DNA of 64,000 nt, taken from Scatophagus argus (Eukaryota; Chordata; Actinopteri; Scatophagidae). The translations under genes were made by a program, and so were the position numbers. The DNA lies in NCBI RefSeq assembly GCF_020382885.2, contig NC_058510.1:21676837-21740836 (forward strand). Reading direction: 5' to 3'. Below the pieces are notes generated by a model, which was given only the letters and a program-made list of their open reading frames with translations, did not search any database and was not told the origin of the DNA. Each line of letters starts with the position of its first letter. The stretch's first letter is position 1. Shown here in pieces: positions 33,419 to 46,500 of the stretch.

Positions 33419-36400
33419 GTAGGAGACTCTTTGTTATAGTACATACATGCACATGAGTGGGTGAGAGGTTTTGCATTGATACTGAAACAGCTGGTGTTCT
33501 TTACTTAGCAATTTGTATCAGAAAAATGTGGTTTAGGTGATGTGAAACAAAAATACTATTCATAACAAATGCTCACGAAAATGTATTATGTATGTTATGT
33601 ATTATATATATTAACTTGCTTTAAAAAGCATAGAAATTGCTCCATGTACATGCATCGAGAGTCCCAGCTAAGACCGCTATCTTAAGATTTACAGAAGATT
33701 AACTGTTTCATTTCATGACTGTATATAGCATCAAGGCAATGATCTCAGTTTTACATGGGATCCAACATTTAACCCTCCAGTTGTGTTCATTTGTCAGGAA
33801 CAGCAATGATGTTTCCAGGTCAATTTGACCCAGTGCATATTTTATTACCCAAAAGTCTGAAAAAAAAACCCTAATAAGCATTGTTAATATTTAATTACTA
33901 ACTCCATTACTAATTATTCTATCAATATTTAGAGCAATGGTGTTCCTTACCTGTCACAGCTACTGATTCGATTAAGATAATTCAGTTGTTTTTCATAAAA
34001 AAAATATGTGAATGAATAAAAAATGTTCAGTGTTTTTTTAATGTTTCACCACTTTCAGTTTTACTTTTCTGACACCCTTTTACCCCCAGTTTGACTACTG
34101 GGTCAAATTGAAAAATACTTGTAACTATTTTTTCTTGATCTTCAAACTTTAACACGGGTCAAGATAACAGGAGAGTTAAGGACACTGATATTCTTCATCG
34201 ATGATGGTTATCACACTAGTCCACAAACCTGTAGAACTTTGTGGTGGAACTGTTAGTTAGCCAACATGTTAAAAAGTGACAGAACCAGGAATATCACAAA
34301 CAAATCATATACAGCTAGAGCCCTGCTCTCTGTTATTGACAGAGCAGCATCATCTTGTGTTGGTCTGATGCAGTCTGACTACAGAAAAATTCAAGAACAC
34401 TTAAGATTAATTAATATATTATGCCTATTAATAACATGTGTAAATGCAAAGACCTGTGATCACATCATTATCCATATAATATATGCAAGTACCAAATGTT
34501 ACTAACAGGTGTCTTCCTTGGATATTCTCTTACTCTCTCCATTTGCCCTACACAACAATGACGGACATGTAATTTTACTGTGTGTGCATATCTATGTTTA
34601 CTGACTGCTATCTCTATGGGAACTAGAAGAGCTGGAAAATGACTGTGACATCATTTTTGACTGGAGCAAATAAATGTGCTTGTGTGTGTTGTCAGTTGTT
34701 AAGGGTGCTGAGCTCAGGGAGTCATTATCACTAATGAACTGGCCTCATCTGGCTGCACTTTATCTCCTCCTCTGCCTGATTCCAGCCATACTCCTCATCT
34801 CCCCAAGCACACTCATTAATCCTTAACTCTTTCTGGGTGTCTTTCTTTAAAAAATCACAGGGTCAGGCTTCCCTTTGAATCACAGATTCTTACAAAATTA
34901 CTCTGACATGAAACACATTTACTTACTTAGTTACTGTATTGTATGCACATGCTACATAATTTAATTTCTTCATTGGTTCAGTGGTGGATAGAGATTTGAT
35001 ATCCTGAGATATCACAGACCATCAAGGATAACAAATTCACTAAATGAATCATTACTGATTTTTTTGGTTACCAACAAGAAAAGTCTCTGTATGGTTGAAG
35101 TTGGGCAGAAGAATTACATGTGGTCACCAAACTGAATTTACTAGTAAGAATAATAAAGGTCTGACAAAAGTGTATAAGAGATGTCAGCAAAACACAGTAT
35201 GTGCACTCCACCATAGTCTTAAGAAGAAAAATATGTGGGCTTGAACCATGACTGTTTGATGCTGATAAAAATCTTACAAATACTACCAATGAAAATGTAA
35301 AGCAAAAGAAATTATTATCCTTCTCTTCACAGTTGCCAATGAGGCAGGGGAGAGCCACTGCCATCCACTGACCCGCTTTGCACGTGAGTTCACCAAAGTT
35401 GAGCATTTTAACCAAGTTCAGTTTTAGAAATTAGAAATAAGTTGTTATCATGAGGTATATAATAGAGGTAGATGTGGTGGTGTGGTTGAAGTAAAAGCAA
35501 GAACAATTCTTTTGTTCATATGAAAATTGTTCAGGCTCACGGTCCCAGAATGCACTATGCACCACAGTTACAGCCTGTGCTGACAACACTGACCACAAAG
35601 GAATTCTGACTGACCCACGTAGCACAGAGGAAATCCTGGCTGATGAGCTACCAATCCCTGATGAACCTGATGCCATGGAGAAGGCTGCTATCAGGTCACA
35701 CATGTACACAAAAACAACACACATATACAGAAACTCCTAAAGAAAGATAAACATACAATTACATTATGTACCATCTAAGGTGGCAGTTAAAGAGGCGCTG
35801 TATTGTTTTATGTGCATTTAATGAAAAAGTTCGGATCATTGATTCTTTCTTCAAATTGCCTGGTATTAATTTAACTCTTGGCTTCAGAAACATGGAGGGG
35901 GAATACAGAAAACCTGAAGCTGACCAAACATAGTCCATGTTACCTTCACAGTATGTCTATTGTGACTGTACTGTACTAAAACAGTACTGCTACAGTGTAG
36001 TGTTGTATAACATTACATACATACATACATACACACATATAGTGGATTCTAAGATTAGGCACTCAAGATAAGTTATGGTTGAAAGATCAAAGGTAGAAAA
36101 AATGATGTCAATGTAACAGAAAGTTGCTGTACTCAACACAAGTTAATTGTTTTCCTTTCTTCCTGACCTTTAATTCTACACCCCAAATCAAGCATGTGAC
36201 ACTGTTTAAAGAAAATGATGATGTTGATGCTGGTATGGTGGTTGTGTTGCAGGTTGCGATGTCTTGTAAAGCAGCTGGAGATGGGGCAGGCATCTGTGAT
36301 GGACCTGAAGAAAAACTTGGAGTATGCTGCCTCAGTCCTTGAATCTCTATACATTGAGGAAACCAGGCAAGAAGTTTTCAGCTCAGTTCAATTGTGACCA

Positions 36401-39400
36401 CTCAACGTATGTTGTCATTACATTTGACTTTTGGGCAGTGTTGGATTCTTGAAGTATTCAAAACCTTCAGGGCAAGAAAAAGTTATGCTGTGTGATACCA
36501 AAAGTTCACATTTCTTTGGCAAAGACGTGTGAGTTTTAAAAAGCTGAGGATCGGTCATTACATTTTGACTTTTGAGCAGTGGTGGAAGAAGTGTTCAGAC
36601 CCTTCATGAGCAAGTAAAAATTCTGCGTAATAAATTTGACTTTAGTAAAGGTATTATCAGTTCTTAAGGGAGGCTATCTAAAGTACAAGTACACATCATG
36701 CAGGATGGCCACTTTAATAATGTTATTTTATTTGATTTACTGTTAAGATATTAGTTTATTAATGCTAATACTTTAATGATGAACCTGTCTTGTCAACTTG
36801 TGGTTGGATAGTTAAATCTGTGAAAACATATATATTTTTATATAATTATGTTGTGTGTGGCAAATCTAATCTTTTAATTGGTAAAAAAAATAAAATAAAT
36901 AAAAATAGTACAGTAGCATAGAAATATTGCGCAGGGGCATTGGATAGAAAGCTCAATATTGCTCACGATGACAGGTTAACAACTTGAATGGCAAGTTTGC
37001 TAAATCCCACCCCTTGAATACAGACGGGCCAAGCATAACGTCACATCTTCTTCGCATCCAAGATGGCGCCAAGGACGGACGCCCTGGTGTTTTGGTGCGC
37101 TCTGTTTTTGTGTAAATATTGTGTGTCCGCATGCTCTTACACCAGAGAAGAGCTCATGAACATCAGATACTCCACACCCGTTGACTTATCTCCAGTTGTT
37201 TTTAGCATCTACTGTGGATTTACTCCGCATTTTAGTCAAAAAAGTGAGGCGCCGATGGAGAGGAAAGCGAGCGGGTGCACTCGTGCGCCTCCGCAGATGT
37301 GGAACGTGCGCACCGTTACCTGGGATCTTTCTCTCTAACGCATGCTCACTCTGCAACAAAATGGATGAGCTGGCACTCCTGGTGAGAAATAACAGGGACT
37401 TTTCTTCAACTTGTGTTTTGTGCTTCATGGAGACAGATACTGGACTGCGCGCTGCAGCTGGAGGGATTCCAACTTCTCCGAGCGGATCATCACAAGGAAC
37501 TTTCCGGCAAAACTAACGGTGGAGGTGTTAGTTTTTACATCAACAGCGGCTGGTGTACCGATGTGACTGTGATCTCCCAGCACTGTTCTCTTGCTCTGGA
37601 GTACTTATTCATACACTGTAAGCCCTTTTATTCTCTGTCTTGAGTTTGCCTCATTCATTCTGGCCGCTGTTTACATCCCACTGAGTGCGGACGTGCACAA
37701 AGCTCAGCGTGTACTCGCGGATCAGGTACTGTGTGTGGAGCAAACATATCCAGACTCCTTAGTTATTGTCCTTGGTGACTTTAATAAAGGAAATCTGAAC
37801 CAAGAGTTACCCAAATACAATCAGCTGATCAAATGCCCGACCAGAGAGGAGAACACACTGGATCACTGTTACACCACAATAAGCGGAGCATATTGTGCAC
37901 TGCCCCACACTGCTCTTGGTCTATCTGTGGACTTCAGCTCTGCCTTCAATACGATCCGCCCAGCTCTCCTCCAGGACAAGCTGTCCCTTGAACGTGCCTG
38001 ACCCAATCTGCCCGTGGATCACTGACTTCCTGACAGACAGGAAATAGCATGTGAGGCTGGGGAAGAATGTCTCGGACACCCGCACCATCAGCACCAGTAC
38101 CCCCCAGGGCTGTGTACTTTCCCCTCTGCTCTTCTCCCTCTACACCAACTGTTGAACCTCCGGCCACCAGTCTGTCAAGCTGATTAAGTTCGCAGACGAC
38201 ACCACCCTCATCGGTCTCATCTCGGACGGGGATGAGTCCGCCTACAGGAGGGAGGTGGACCGTCTGGTGTCCTGGTGCGGCAACAACCAGAAGACAGTGG
38301 AGATGATCATTGACTTTCGGAAAGTGCCAGCTCTATCGCTCCCCCTCACCCTGACAGACACCCCCATTTCCATGGTGGACTCCTTCTGCTTCCTGGGTAC
38401 CACCATCACCCAGGACCTCAAGTGGGAGCTGACCATCAGCTCCCTCATCAAAAGGGCCCAGCAGAGAATGTTCTTCCTGCGGCAGCTGAGGAAACTCAAG
38501 GTGCCAGCCAAAATGATGGTTCAGTTCTACACGGCCATCATTGAGTCCATCCTCACCTCCTCCATCACCGTGTGGTACGCTGGGGCCACCGCCAGGGACA
38601 AGCACAGACTGCAGCGTGCTGTGCGCTCTGCTGAGAAGGTGACCGGCTGCAGCCTTCCATCTCTCAGAGACCTGTACACCTCCAGGACTCTGAGGCGTGC
38701 AGGTTGGATCACAGCTGACCCTTCTCATCCTGGACATGGACTCTTTGAAAGGCAGGAGGTTACGGTCCATTCGGACCAAAACCTCACGAACAGTTTCTTC
38801 CCCTGTGCTGTTGGACTGTTGAACACCAACTGACTAACATGCTGCCCTGCACTTTAGTAATTGATTTTTGCTCATGTCATTATCCACCTGCTGTTCATTT
38901 GCACTGTTTACCCCACTTGCACTATACTCCACCCTGCACTACCTCACTTTTGGACTACCTCCAGAAACATATTTATCTTACTTATCTTATTTTATTTTGT
39001 TTTACCTTATTCTATTTTATTTTATTCTTCTATTATATGTGTTGGGATCTCTGGCCATGCGCTCTGGAGAACAATAGAGTGGCCTACATGTAACCCATAA
39101 AGCCTGAATTAGAGTGACTAACCGTTAGAGACCCCACCCATGACGTGCACCTAGCCATAAATTCCTGAGTTCAAACTCAGAACCGGCACGGACATTGGCT
39201 GCGTGCCAGCCATCTCCACGGGGGTCCGAGGTGACGTCACTCAGGTAATAAAAGGTCACTGCGACCATCAGACCCTGCTTTTTCCCGTCCGTGCTGTGAC
39301 AGTGAGAGCTGCTCCAGGCTCTCCAGTTGTCCAAACCGCCAAAAGGGAGCAACAATCAGACGTTTGATTGTCATCATCTTAGATCCCGGGTCACAGTTCT

Positions 39401-40502
39401 GCAACTCGCCGGCCAAGAAACAGACTGCTGTATTTTGCTGTAACTTTTCCTTTTTTTTCCTTTTTCCGACGTGGATCGCTGGGCAATCAGCTGATCGTAG
39501 GTTAACGAGCCGCGCGCCGACTTTGTTAAGGACGAAACAAAGTTTGTTAACTTCTTCACCGGTGATTTTCTCGACTGCCGCCAAGAGATCAATACTCTGC
39601 ATCATCTGAGATAACGGACCGCCAGCATCCCGCCGAGGACGACGCTGCGAACATTTAAGCGGATTATTATTTCAAACTCCGAAAGATCGGAGCAATGCAA
39701 AGTAAGAGGCTTATGTCTGGGCAGAGACAGTGTAAAATAGGGTTGTTTACACATGATTTCCTGTAACTTATAAGTGCTGCATTTATTGATTTTGTTTCCA
39801 GTCGGTCATTTCCGCTGTTTCAGCGAGACTGCGCGTCACCATTTAAAGGATAGCTGAGCAGATAAGCTCCAGTTTACTGACTCTGCTATTGAGTGGTGAT
39901 ACGCGAGACTCCAAAGAATGAAGTGGATTCTTTTATTGGGTTGTGTTTCTTGTATTTTAATTTCTATCTTTCCTCCCACTCTTCTTTCTGAACGGTGAGG
40001 CGAAAAGTCCGAGCACGCGATCACGAACCGTAACAAAGGGGTACGTGGCGCCCAAAGGCTTTCGCCCATTGTTCTCTTCTATGACCACATAAGCAATATC
40101 AAGTGGGTTATCATCAACTTGGCTCCGAATAATACGGCCGGCATATTTTTCTGCAGTCATTTTGGGTTTTGCTGAGTCATCACTTTCATGTTGACTAGCT
40201 GTTTTGTTTGCTGAATCATCCTTTATGTGGTTGTTCATCTCGTGTGCTGATTCCCCGTCATGTAGTCCTCCACCATTTTGGTTGTAATTTCCCCACTCGC
40301 CATTTTGGTTGTAGTTTCTCCACTCATGTGGCCATCTGCCATCTTAATTGTAGTCAGCCACTAGCTTGTTGTTGTTAGCTGCTATCTTGTTAGCTGCTAT
40401 CTTTTCAGCCGCCATCTTGTTTGTTTTTAGCCGCTAGCTTGTTAGCCGCTACCTGGCTAGCTTGTTAGCCTCCACCTTGTTTGTTGTCTCTCTCTCTCTC
40501 TC

Positions 40503-40534
<32 letters not shown>

Positions 40535-43500
40535 TCCTGTATGTATGCACACCTATGTATAGATATACTCTTGCTGCTGTACCTGTGTTATCCCTAGTTA
40601 ATAGTTAATGTGTGTTGATAAAACTTAGATTATAATAGTGTTTATTACAAAGTGATATTCATCTATGGGTGGTTGTTGCTGGTTAATAAATCCTGTTATA
40701 GTTTAAACTGTCATCGTCTGTGGTTATTGTGTATGTACTTGTAATAACAGCTGAATTCCTAACAGTCAGTGTTCGGAACCATCCTTCATAATTTTAAGAG
40801 ACTGTTTTCCTATTAATTAATTTGGCTATTGGTCCCTGGTGACAGGGTGGTGCCCCGATATTTATGTGTATAAAGCATACACTGATTTTTGCTTTAATGA
40901 TTATTCCCCATAATCATTGACTCTTTTGCCAATAACCAAATTGCTCCTACTAGAGCACAACATATGTTACTTGTTACGTTCTATGTATGCACCAATCACC
41001 AAGACAAATTCCTAGTAATGTGAAACCTCTTCATTTACAATGGCAATAAAGTCTCCAACCAGTGTCCAATAAACATATGAATGCCCTCCACAGATTTTCA
41101 TGTAACCATTTCAGATTTTCAGGCTGGTTTTGTGGATTTCAAGCTACTCATAGTTAAATGTTGTGTCTGGGTCAAGCATAATAAAAGTTCTCATTGAAGT
41201 AGAAAAATCAAGTTAACTGCATTAATCCTCAAAGCAAACTGCACAAAGCATGAAAGGAAAAGCATTCCACCAAACTTGAAAAATGTCATTTTTGGCAAGA
41301 CAGCCTTAAATCATAAACAAAGGCCCTACAAAATACCAGAGCAGCCTGTTACTCATCATCAATTGAGGAAAACAAGAACAACAGCTAGTTGCTTTTCAGT
41401 ACTGTAGACAGGCTGACCCAGAGCCATTTAGCCTTGTATTTGTATAACCCTCAGAAGTAATAACTTCATGATCTTTTTAATTACAAAATTTTACTCATTG
41501 GAGAAAACAGTCATTAGCTGGCACAAATCTATCTTCAAACATAGTAGTCTCAGAAAGCGATGTAGGACCTAATACTTATCCAGACCACTTTCCCTTGCTT
41601 GATCTCTGTTAGCTAACCTGAACGATCTCTTTATCCAAACCATGAACATGCCTCTTACCCAATTCCCATACCCAATTCAAAAAATGTTTGCATTGAGGTC
41701 TGCAACCTTGGTGTCATCTTCGACTCCAAACTCTCCTTTGATACACAAGTAACCAAGGTTGTCCAATCCTTTTTCTCACAACCAAGACAGTTCAGAAAAG
41801 TTTGACCGTTCCTCTCCCCACCTCTGCTTGAAACTGTCATACATGCCTTCATCTCGTCCAGACTTAACGCCCTTTACTCAGGTAGCAGTAAACATAACAT
41901 AGACTACAGATGACCCAGAATTCCGCCGCCAGGCTTTTCTAGCTGCCCTTCATTGGCTTCCTGTGAGTTTTAGATTTGATTTGAAGATTTTATGTTGGTT
42001 TTAAAGCTGTTAATGGTCTAGCTCCCCCTTACATACAGGATCTTTTAATTCCATATGAGCCTGAACACAGCCTGAGATCCTCTGACAAGACCCCCAAATC
42101 CCGGCAAGTCAATAAGGGTGGCCGCGCTTTCGCTGTCCACGCCCCCAAACTCTGGAACTCCTTGCCAGAGGATCTCAGACAGGCAAACTCTGTGTCCTCT
42201 TTTAAATCTCTTCTTAAAACTCACTTTTATCGCTTGGCTTTCTTAATTATTGATCCTATTAATCTCAATTTGTTATTTATTTATTAATTTTACCTTAATA
42301 TTGTTTTATTTTATTTTATTGAATTTTACTGTATTTTATATAATTAATCATTGTTTGTCCTTTTTCAGTTTGCAAATTTTATTGTGAAGCACTTTGCAAC
42401 TGTGAGTTTTGAAAAGTGTTATATAAATAAAGTTATTAATATTATTATTATTCTTAATTCCAACTAAGTTGTTTAAAGAAGTTTTACCGTTGATTATCGC
42501 CCACATACAGTGGTATGAAAAAGTTTGGGCACCCCTGATCATTTTCAGGATTTTCCTTTATAAATCATTGGTTGTTCGGATCAGCAATTTCAGTTAAATA
42601 TATCATATAGCAGACAAACACAGTGATATTTCAGAAGTGAAATGAAGTTTATAGGATTAACAGAAAGTGTGCAACAATTACTTAAACAACATTAGGCAGG
42701 TGCATAAATTTGGGCACCACAACAGAAAAATGACATCAATATTTCGTAGATCCTCCTTTTGCAGAAATAACAGCCTCTAAACGCTTCCTATAGCTTCCAA
42801 TGAGGGTCTGGAGTCTGGTTGAAGGTATTTTTGACCATTCTTCTTTACAAAAAATCTCCAGTTCAGTCAGGTTTGATGGTTTCCGAACATGGACAGCCCG
42901 CTTTAAATCACACCACAGATTTTCAATAATGTTCAGGTCTGGGGACTGAGATGGCCATTCCAGAACGTTGTAGTTGTTCCTCTGCATGAATACCTTTGTA
43001 GAGTGTGAGCAGTGTTTGGGGTCGTTGTCTTGTTGAAGTATCCAGCCCCGGCGCAACTTCAACTTTGTCACTGATTCTTGAACATTGTTGGCAAGAATCT
43101 GCTGATACTGACTGGAATCCATGCGACCTTCAACTTTTACAAGATTGCCAGTACCTGCACTGGCCACACAGCCCCACAGCATGATGGAACCACCACCAAA
43201 TTTTACTGTGGGTAGCAAGTGTTTGTCTTGGAATGCTGTGTTCTTCTTCCGCCATGCATACCGCCCCTTGTTATGTCCAAATAACTCAATTTCACATTCA
43301 TCAGTCCACAGCACCTTATTCCAAAAGGAAGCTGGCTTGTCCAAATGTGCTTTAGCATACCTCAAGCGACTCTGTTTGTGGCATGTGCGTAGAAAAGGCT
43401 TCCGCCGCATTACTCTCCCATACAGCATCTCCTTGTGCAAAGTGCGCTGAATAGTTGAACGATGCACAGTGACACCATCTGCAGCAAGATCATGTTGTAG

Positions 43501-46500
43501 GTCTTTGGAGCTGGTCTGTGGGTTGAGTTTGACCGTTCTCACCATTCCTCGCCTCTGCTTATCAGAGATTTTTCTTGGCCTGCCACTCCGGGCCTTAACT
43601 AGGACTGTGCCTGTGGTCTTCCATTTCCTCACTATGTTCCTCACAGTGGAAACTGACAGCTTAAATCTCTGAGCCAGCTTTTTGTATCCTTCCCCTAAAC
43701 CATGATGTTGGACAATCTTTGTTTTCAGGTCATTTGAGAGTTGTTTTGAGGCTCCCATGTTGCCACTCCTCAGAGAAGATGCAAAAGGGAGAACAACTTG
43801 CTACTGGCCACCTGAAATACCCTTTCTCATGATCGGATTCACCTGTGTATGTAGGTCAAGGGTCAATGACCTTACCAAACAAACTTTGTGTTCCAATAAT
43901 TAGTGCTAAAGGTACTCAAATCAATAAAACAACAAGGGTGCCCAAATTTATGCACCTGCCTAATGTTGTTTAAGTAATTGTTGCACACTTTCTGTTAATC
44001 CTATAAACTTCATTTCACTTCTGAAATATCACTGTGTTTGTCTGCTATATGATATATTTAACTGAAATTGCTGATCCGAACAACCAATGATTTATAAAGG
44101 AAAATCCTGAAAATGATCAGGGGTGCCCAAACTTTTTCATACCACTGTACTATATAAAATCAATCAAAGCTCTCCTTAAAAAGTCTCTTGATCCTGAGGT
44201 CAACTGGAGACTTTTATTTAATCCTCCCTTTCTCTCTAAGGTCCTTGAGAAAGCAATTGTCAGTCAGCTACATGACATTCTCCATAATAGCCCTTTATTT
44301 GAGGATTTCCAGCCTTCTCTCAGAGATCATCATGGCACAGAGACAGCACTGGTCAAAGTTACAAATGATCTTCAAATTGCATCAGATGATGGACTTCTGT
44401 CTGAATTGTTAGACCTTAGTGCTGCATTTGACACCAAAGGCAGAGTTCCATAAGGCTCTGTACTCAGACCAACACTATTCACCTAAATATGCTTCCTGCT
44501 GGTAATTAGGAAATATTCATACATTTACATTCTTATGAAGATGATACACAGTTACACTTATAAATGAAACCAGATGAAAGAAACCAGTTGACTAAACACA
44601 CTTCAACACACAGTTGATAACACACATGAAGGAGGCCTTTGGCTGTATTGTGTGCAAAGGACTGTAACATAATTTGTTGTTTGATCTATATTAAAGTGAA
44701 TGGCTAAGTGAATCAAGCATTAATTCACTTTTGAATTGAAACTGTTGTTTGCCAAGCTTTTAAACATATGTAAAATGTAGAGAAAGTAAAGAGAAGGCAA
44801 TATATTGAACTCTATCTTGCACATCTTGCATGTGTATTGTCCTTTTCATTTTCTTCATCAAAAAGGGCTAATGAAAGAATCTGTGATTGCCGTATGCTGT
44901 AAAAGCTTTGTTAGCTGCAAAAACTGCGCTGACCAGTGGATGCTGACATCTGACCAGTGCCTCAAATGCAGGCCGGATGAGTTCTCTGTCAATGCGCACA
45001 GTCTGACCAGTCTTGACAATGTTCTCTCCATACTGGGTGGTGTCATTTAGATGGATAAACCCTTTGAGTATGATTGTATCACGTGATTTAAACCTGATTA
45101 CCTCTGTTACTGTACATCTGGCTAATTTACTTGTTCAAAGTCAGTTGGAATTTTGCATTTGTTCAACAGCTGCAGAGGATACAGATCTTTTTTTTATTTC
45201 ATCTTGCACTTTGGAAAAATATTAAATTAAAATTAAAATTAAAATTTCCATTTTTATTTATATAGCACCTCATACAAAATTGCTGTTTCTAAGTGTTTTA
45301 CAGAAACCCAGAGTCTGAACCCCCAAGCAAGCAGACAATGGCAAGGAAAAACTCCCTTTTAACAGGAAGAAACCTTGAGCAGGACCCAGCTCACAAGGGA
45401 GAACTATCCTACTGATAGCCAGCTGGGTGAAGGTGGGAGAGAAAAGGTAGACAGGACAGAGAGGATGAAAGAGAGAGAGAGAGAGAGAGAAACATACATG
45501 CAATAAACATCATACATTGCAAAGGACAAACATGACAGGTTGTTATAATTGGAAAGAAAGACTATGTATTGCAGGGGTGCTCACACTTTTTCAGCATGTG
45601 AGCTACTTATAAAATGACCAAGTCAAAATGATCTACCTACTACAAAAATGCAAAACATATATTTATTTATAAGTATATTAAGAATTCTTTATATGTATAA
45701 TGTATGTTGATGTACCTTGCATAACCGCATGGGCCAATATTGCACAACAGAACACAATTAACTATGTACATTTTTTGTCATTACCTGAGTTTACTCTGAT
45801 GACTTGCACTGAATGCAATCATCCAGGGATGCATAGTCCGGACAGTAGCTGCTGACAGCCGGCCTCAAGCACACTTCCTAATGTTCATCAGTCATGGTGG
45901 AACGGTACTAGGACTTAATAATCTTCATGTGGGAAAAGGCTGACTCACATAAATAAGTGGAGCCGAATAATGCAGTCAGGGAGGTAGCACATTTCCTCAT
46001 GTTGGGGTACTTCACCTCTGTGAGTAAGTTCCAGAACTGTCCATGAGCTCTGGACTTCAGCTCAATGTCAGCTTGCAGTGTCAAAAACTCATCTTCCACT
46101 TGAGAAGAGTTCAGGTTCACCCCGAACAACGCTTCAGTGGCGGCTTTCGCTTTTGAAGTATGTTGTGAGAGAAATGACTGCTGTCCGGACAACTGGCATT
46201 TTAGTTCCTTCACCTTTCTCTTTCTCATCTCGCTTTTCGGCGGGAAGTCGGTGTCGTACTTTTCTATGTACAGTCCGAAAATGCCGCTTCACATTTCCCT
46301 TCTTTGGTATTGCGATCGTAGACTGACAGATGAGGCAAACGCACTTCGAAAATGTCGTCAAAACTCCTCCTCCCACTCCGTATGAAAGTGATACGTTTTT
46401 ATTTTATTTACTTGGTCCAGATTCCCCACTCATTTTTATACCCTTTTAAGTATAAGAGGAAAAAACGAGGGCTAAATACTCGCGGTAACTCGCTAGCTAG

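Larger units (their letters stand above)
39040..40790. other. GC-rich block, possibly a retroelement LTR/leader
   Basis: This stretch is clearly richer in GC and CpG (39180-39680) than its surroundings. It has a TATA-like 'aataaaagg' at 39246, a CRE-like 'tgacgtca' at 39231, and a donor-like 'aaagtaaga' at 39698. Towards the right there is an 'aataaa' at 40685. Such a layout suits a promoter, for example an LTR that starts near 'tgttgggatctctgg' at 39040. However, no second LTR or pol frame is present. An alternative host promoter within the intron is possible. Confidence 0.3.
42508..44147 (-). mobile_element. complete Tc1-type (Tc1/mariner) transposon
   Basis: The element is 1640 bases long, starts 'cagtggtatgaaaaagtttg' and ends with its reverse complement. 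TA lies directly outside each end (42506-42507 and 44148-44149), the Tc1/mariner target duplication. The inverted repeats are 211 bases each and, read base by base, identical. A single uninterrupted transposase frame fills the centre on the minus strand. It has landed in an old L2 LINE inside PDE1C intron 4. Confidence 0.97.

Noticed and set aside
33024..33476. 150-residue minus-strand frame over PDE1C exon 1
   Set aside because: No recognisable motif, and it overlaps the conserved first exon on the other strand.
38333..38779. 148-residue minus-strand frame
   Set aside because: It is the shadow of the family A LINE reverse transcriptase on the plus strand.
40487..40534. CRISPR-like or satellite array
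   Set aside because: It is a simple dinucleotide microsatellite without spacers.
43121..43450. 109-residue plus-strand frame
   Set aside because: It is the antisense of the Tc1 transposase.
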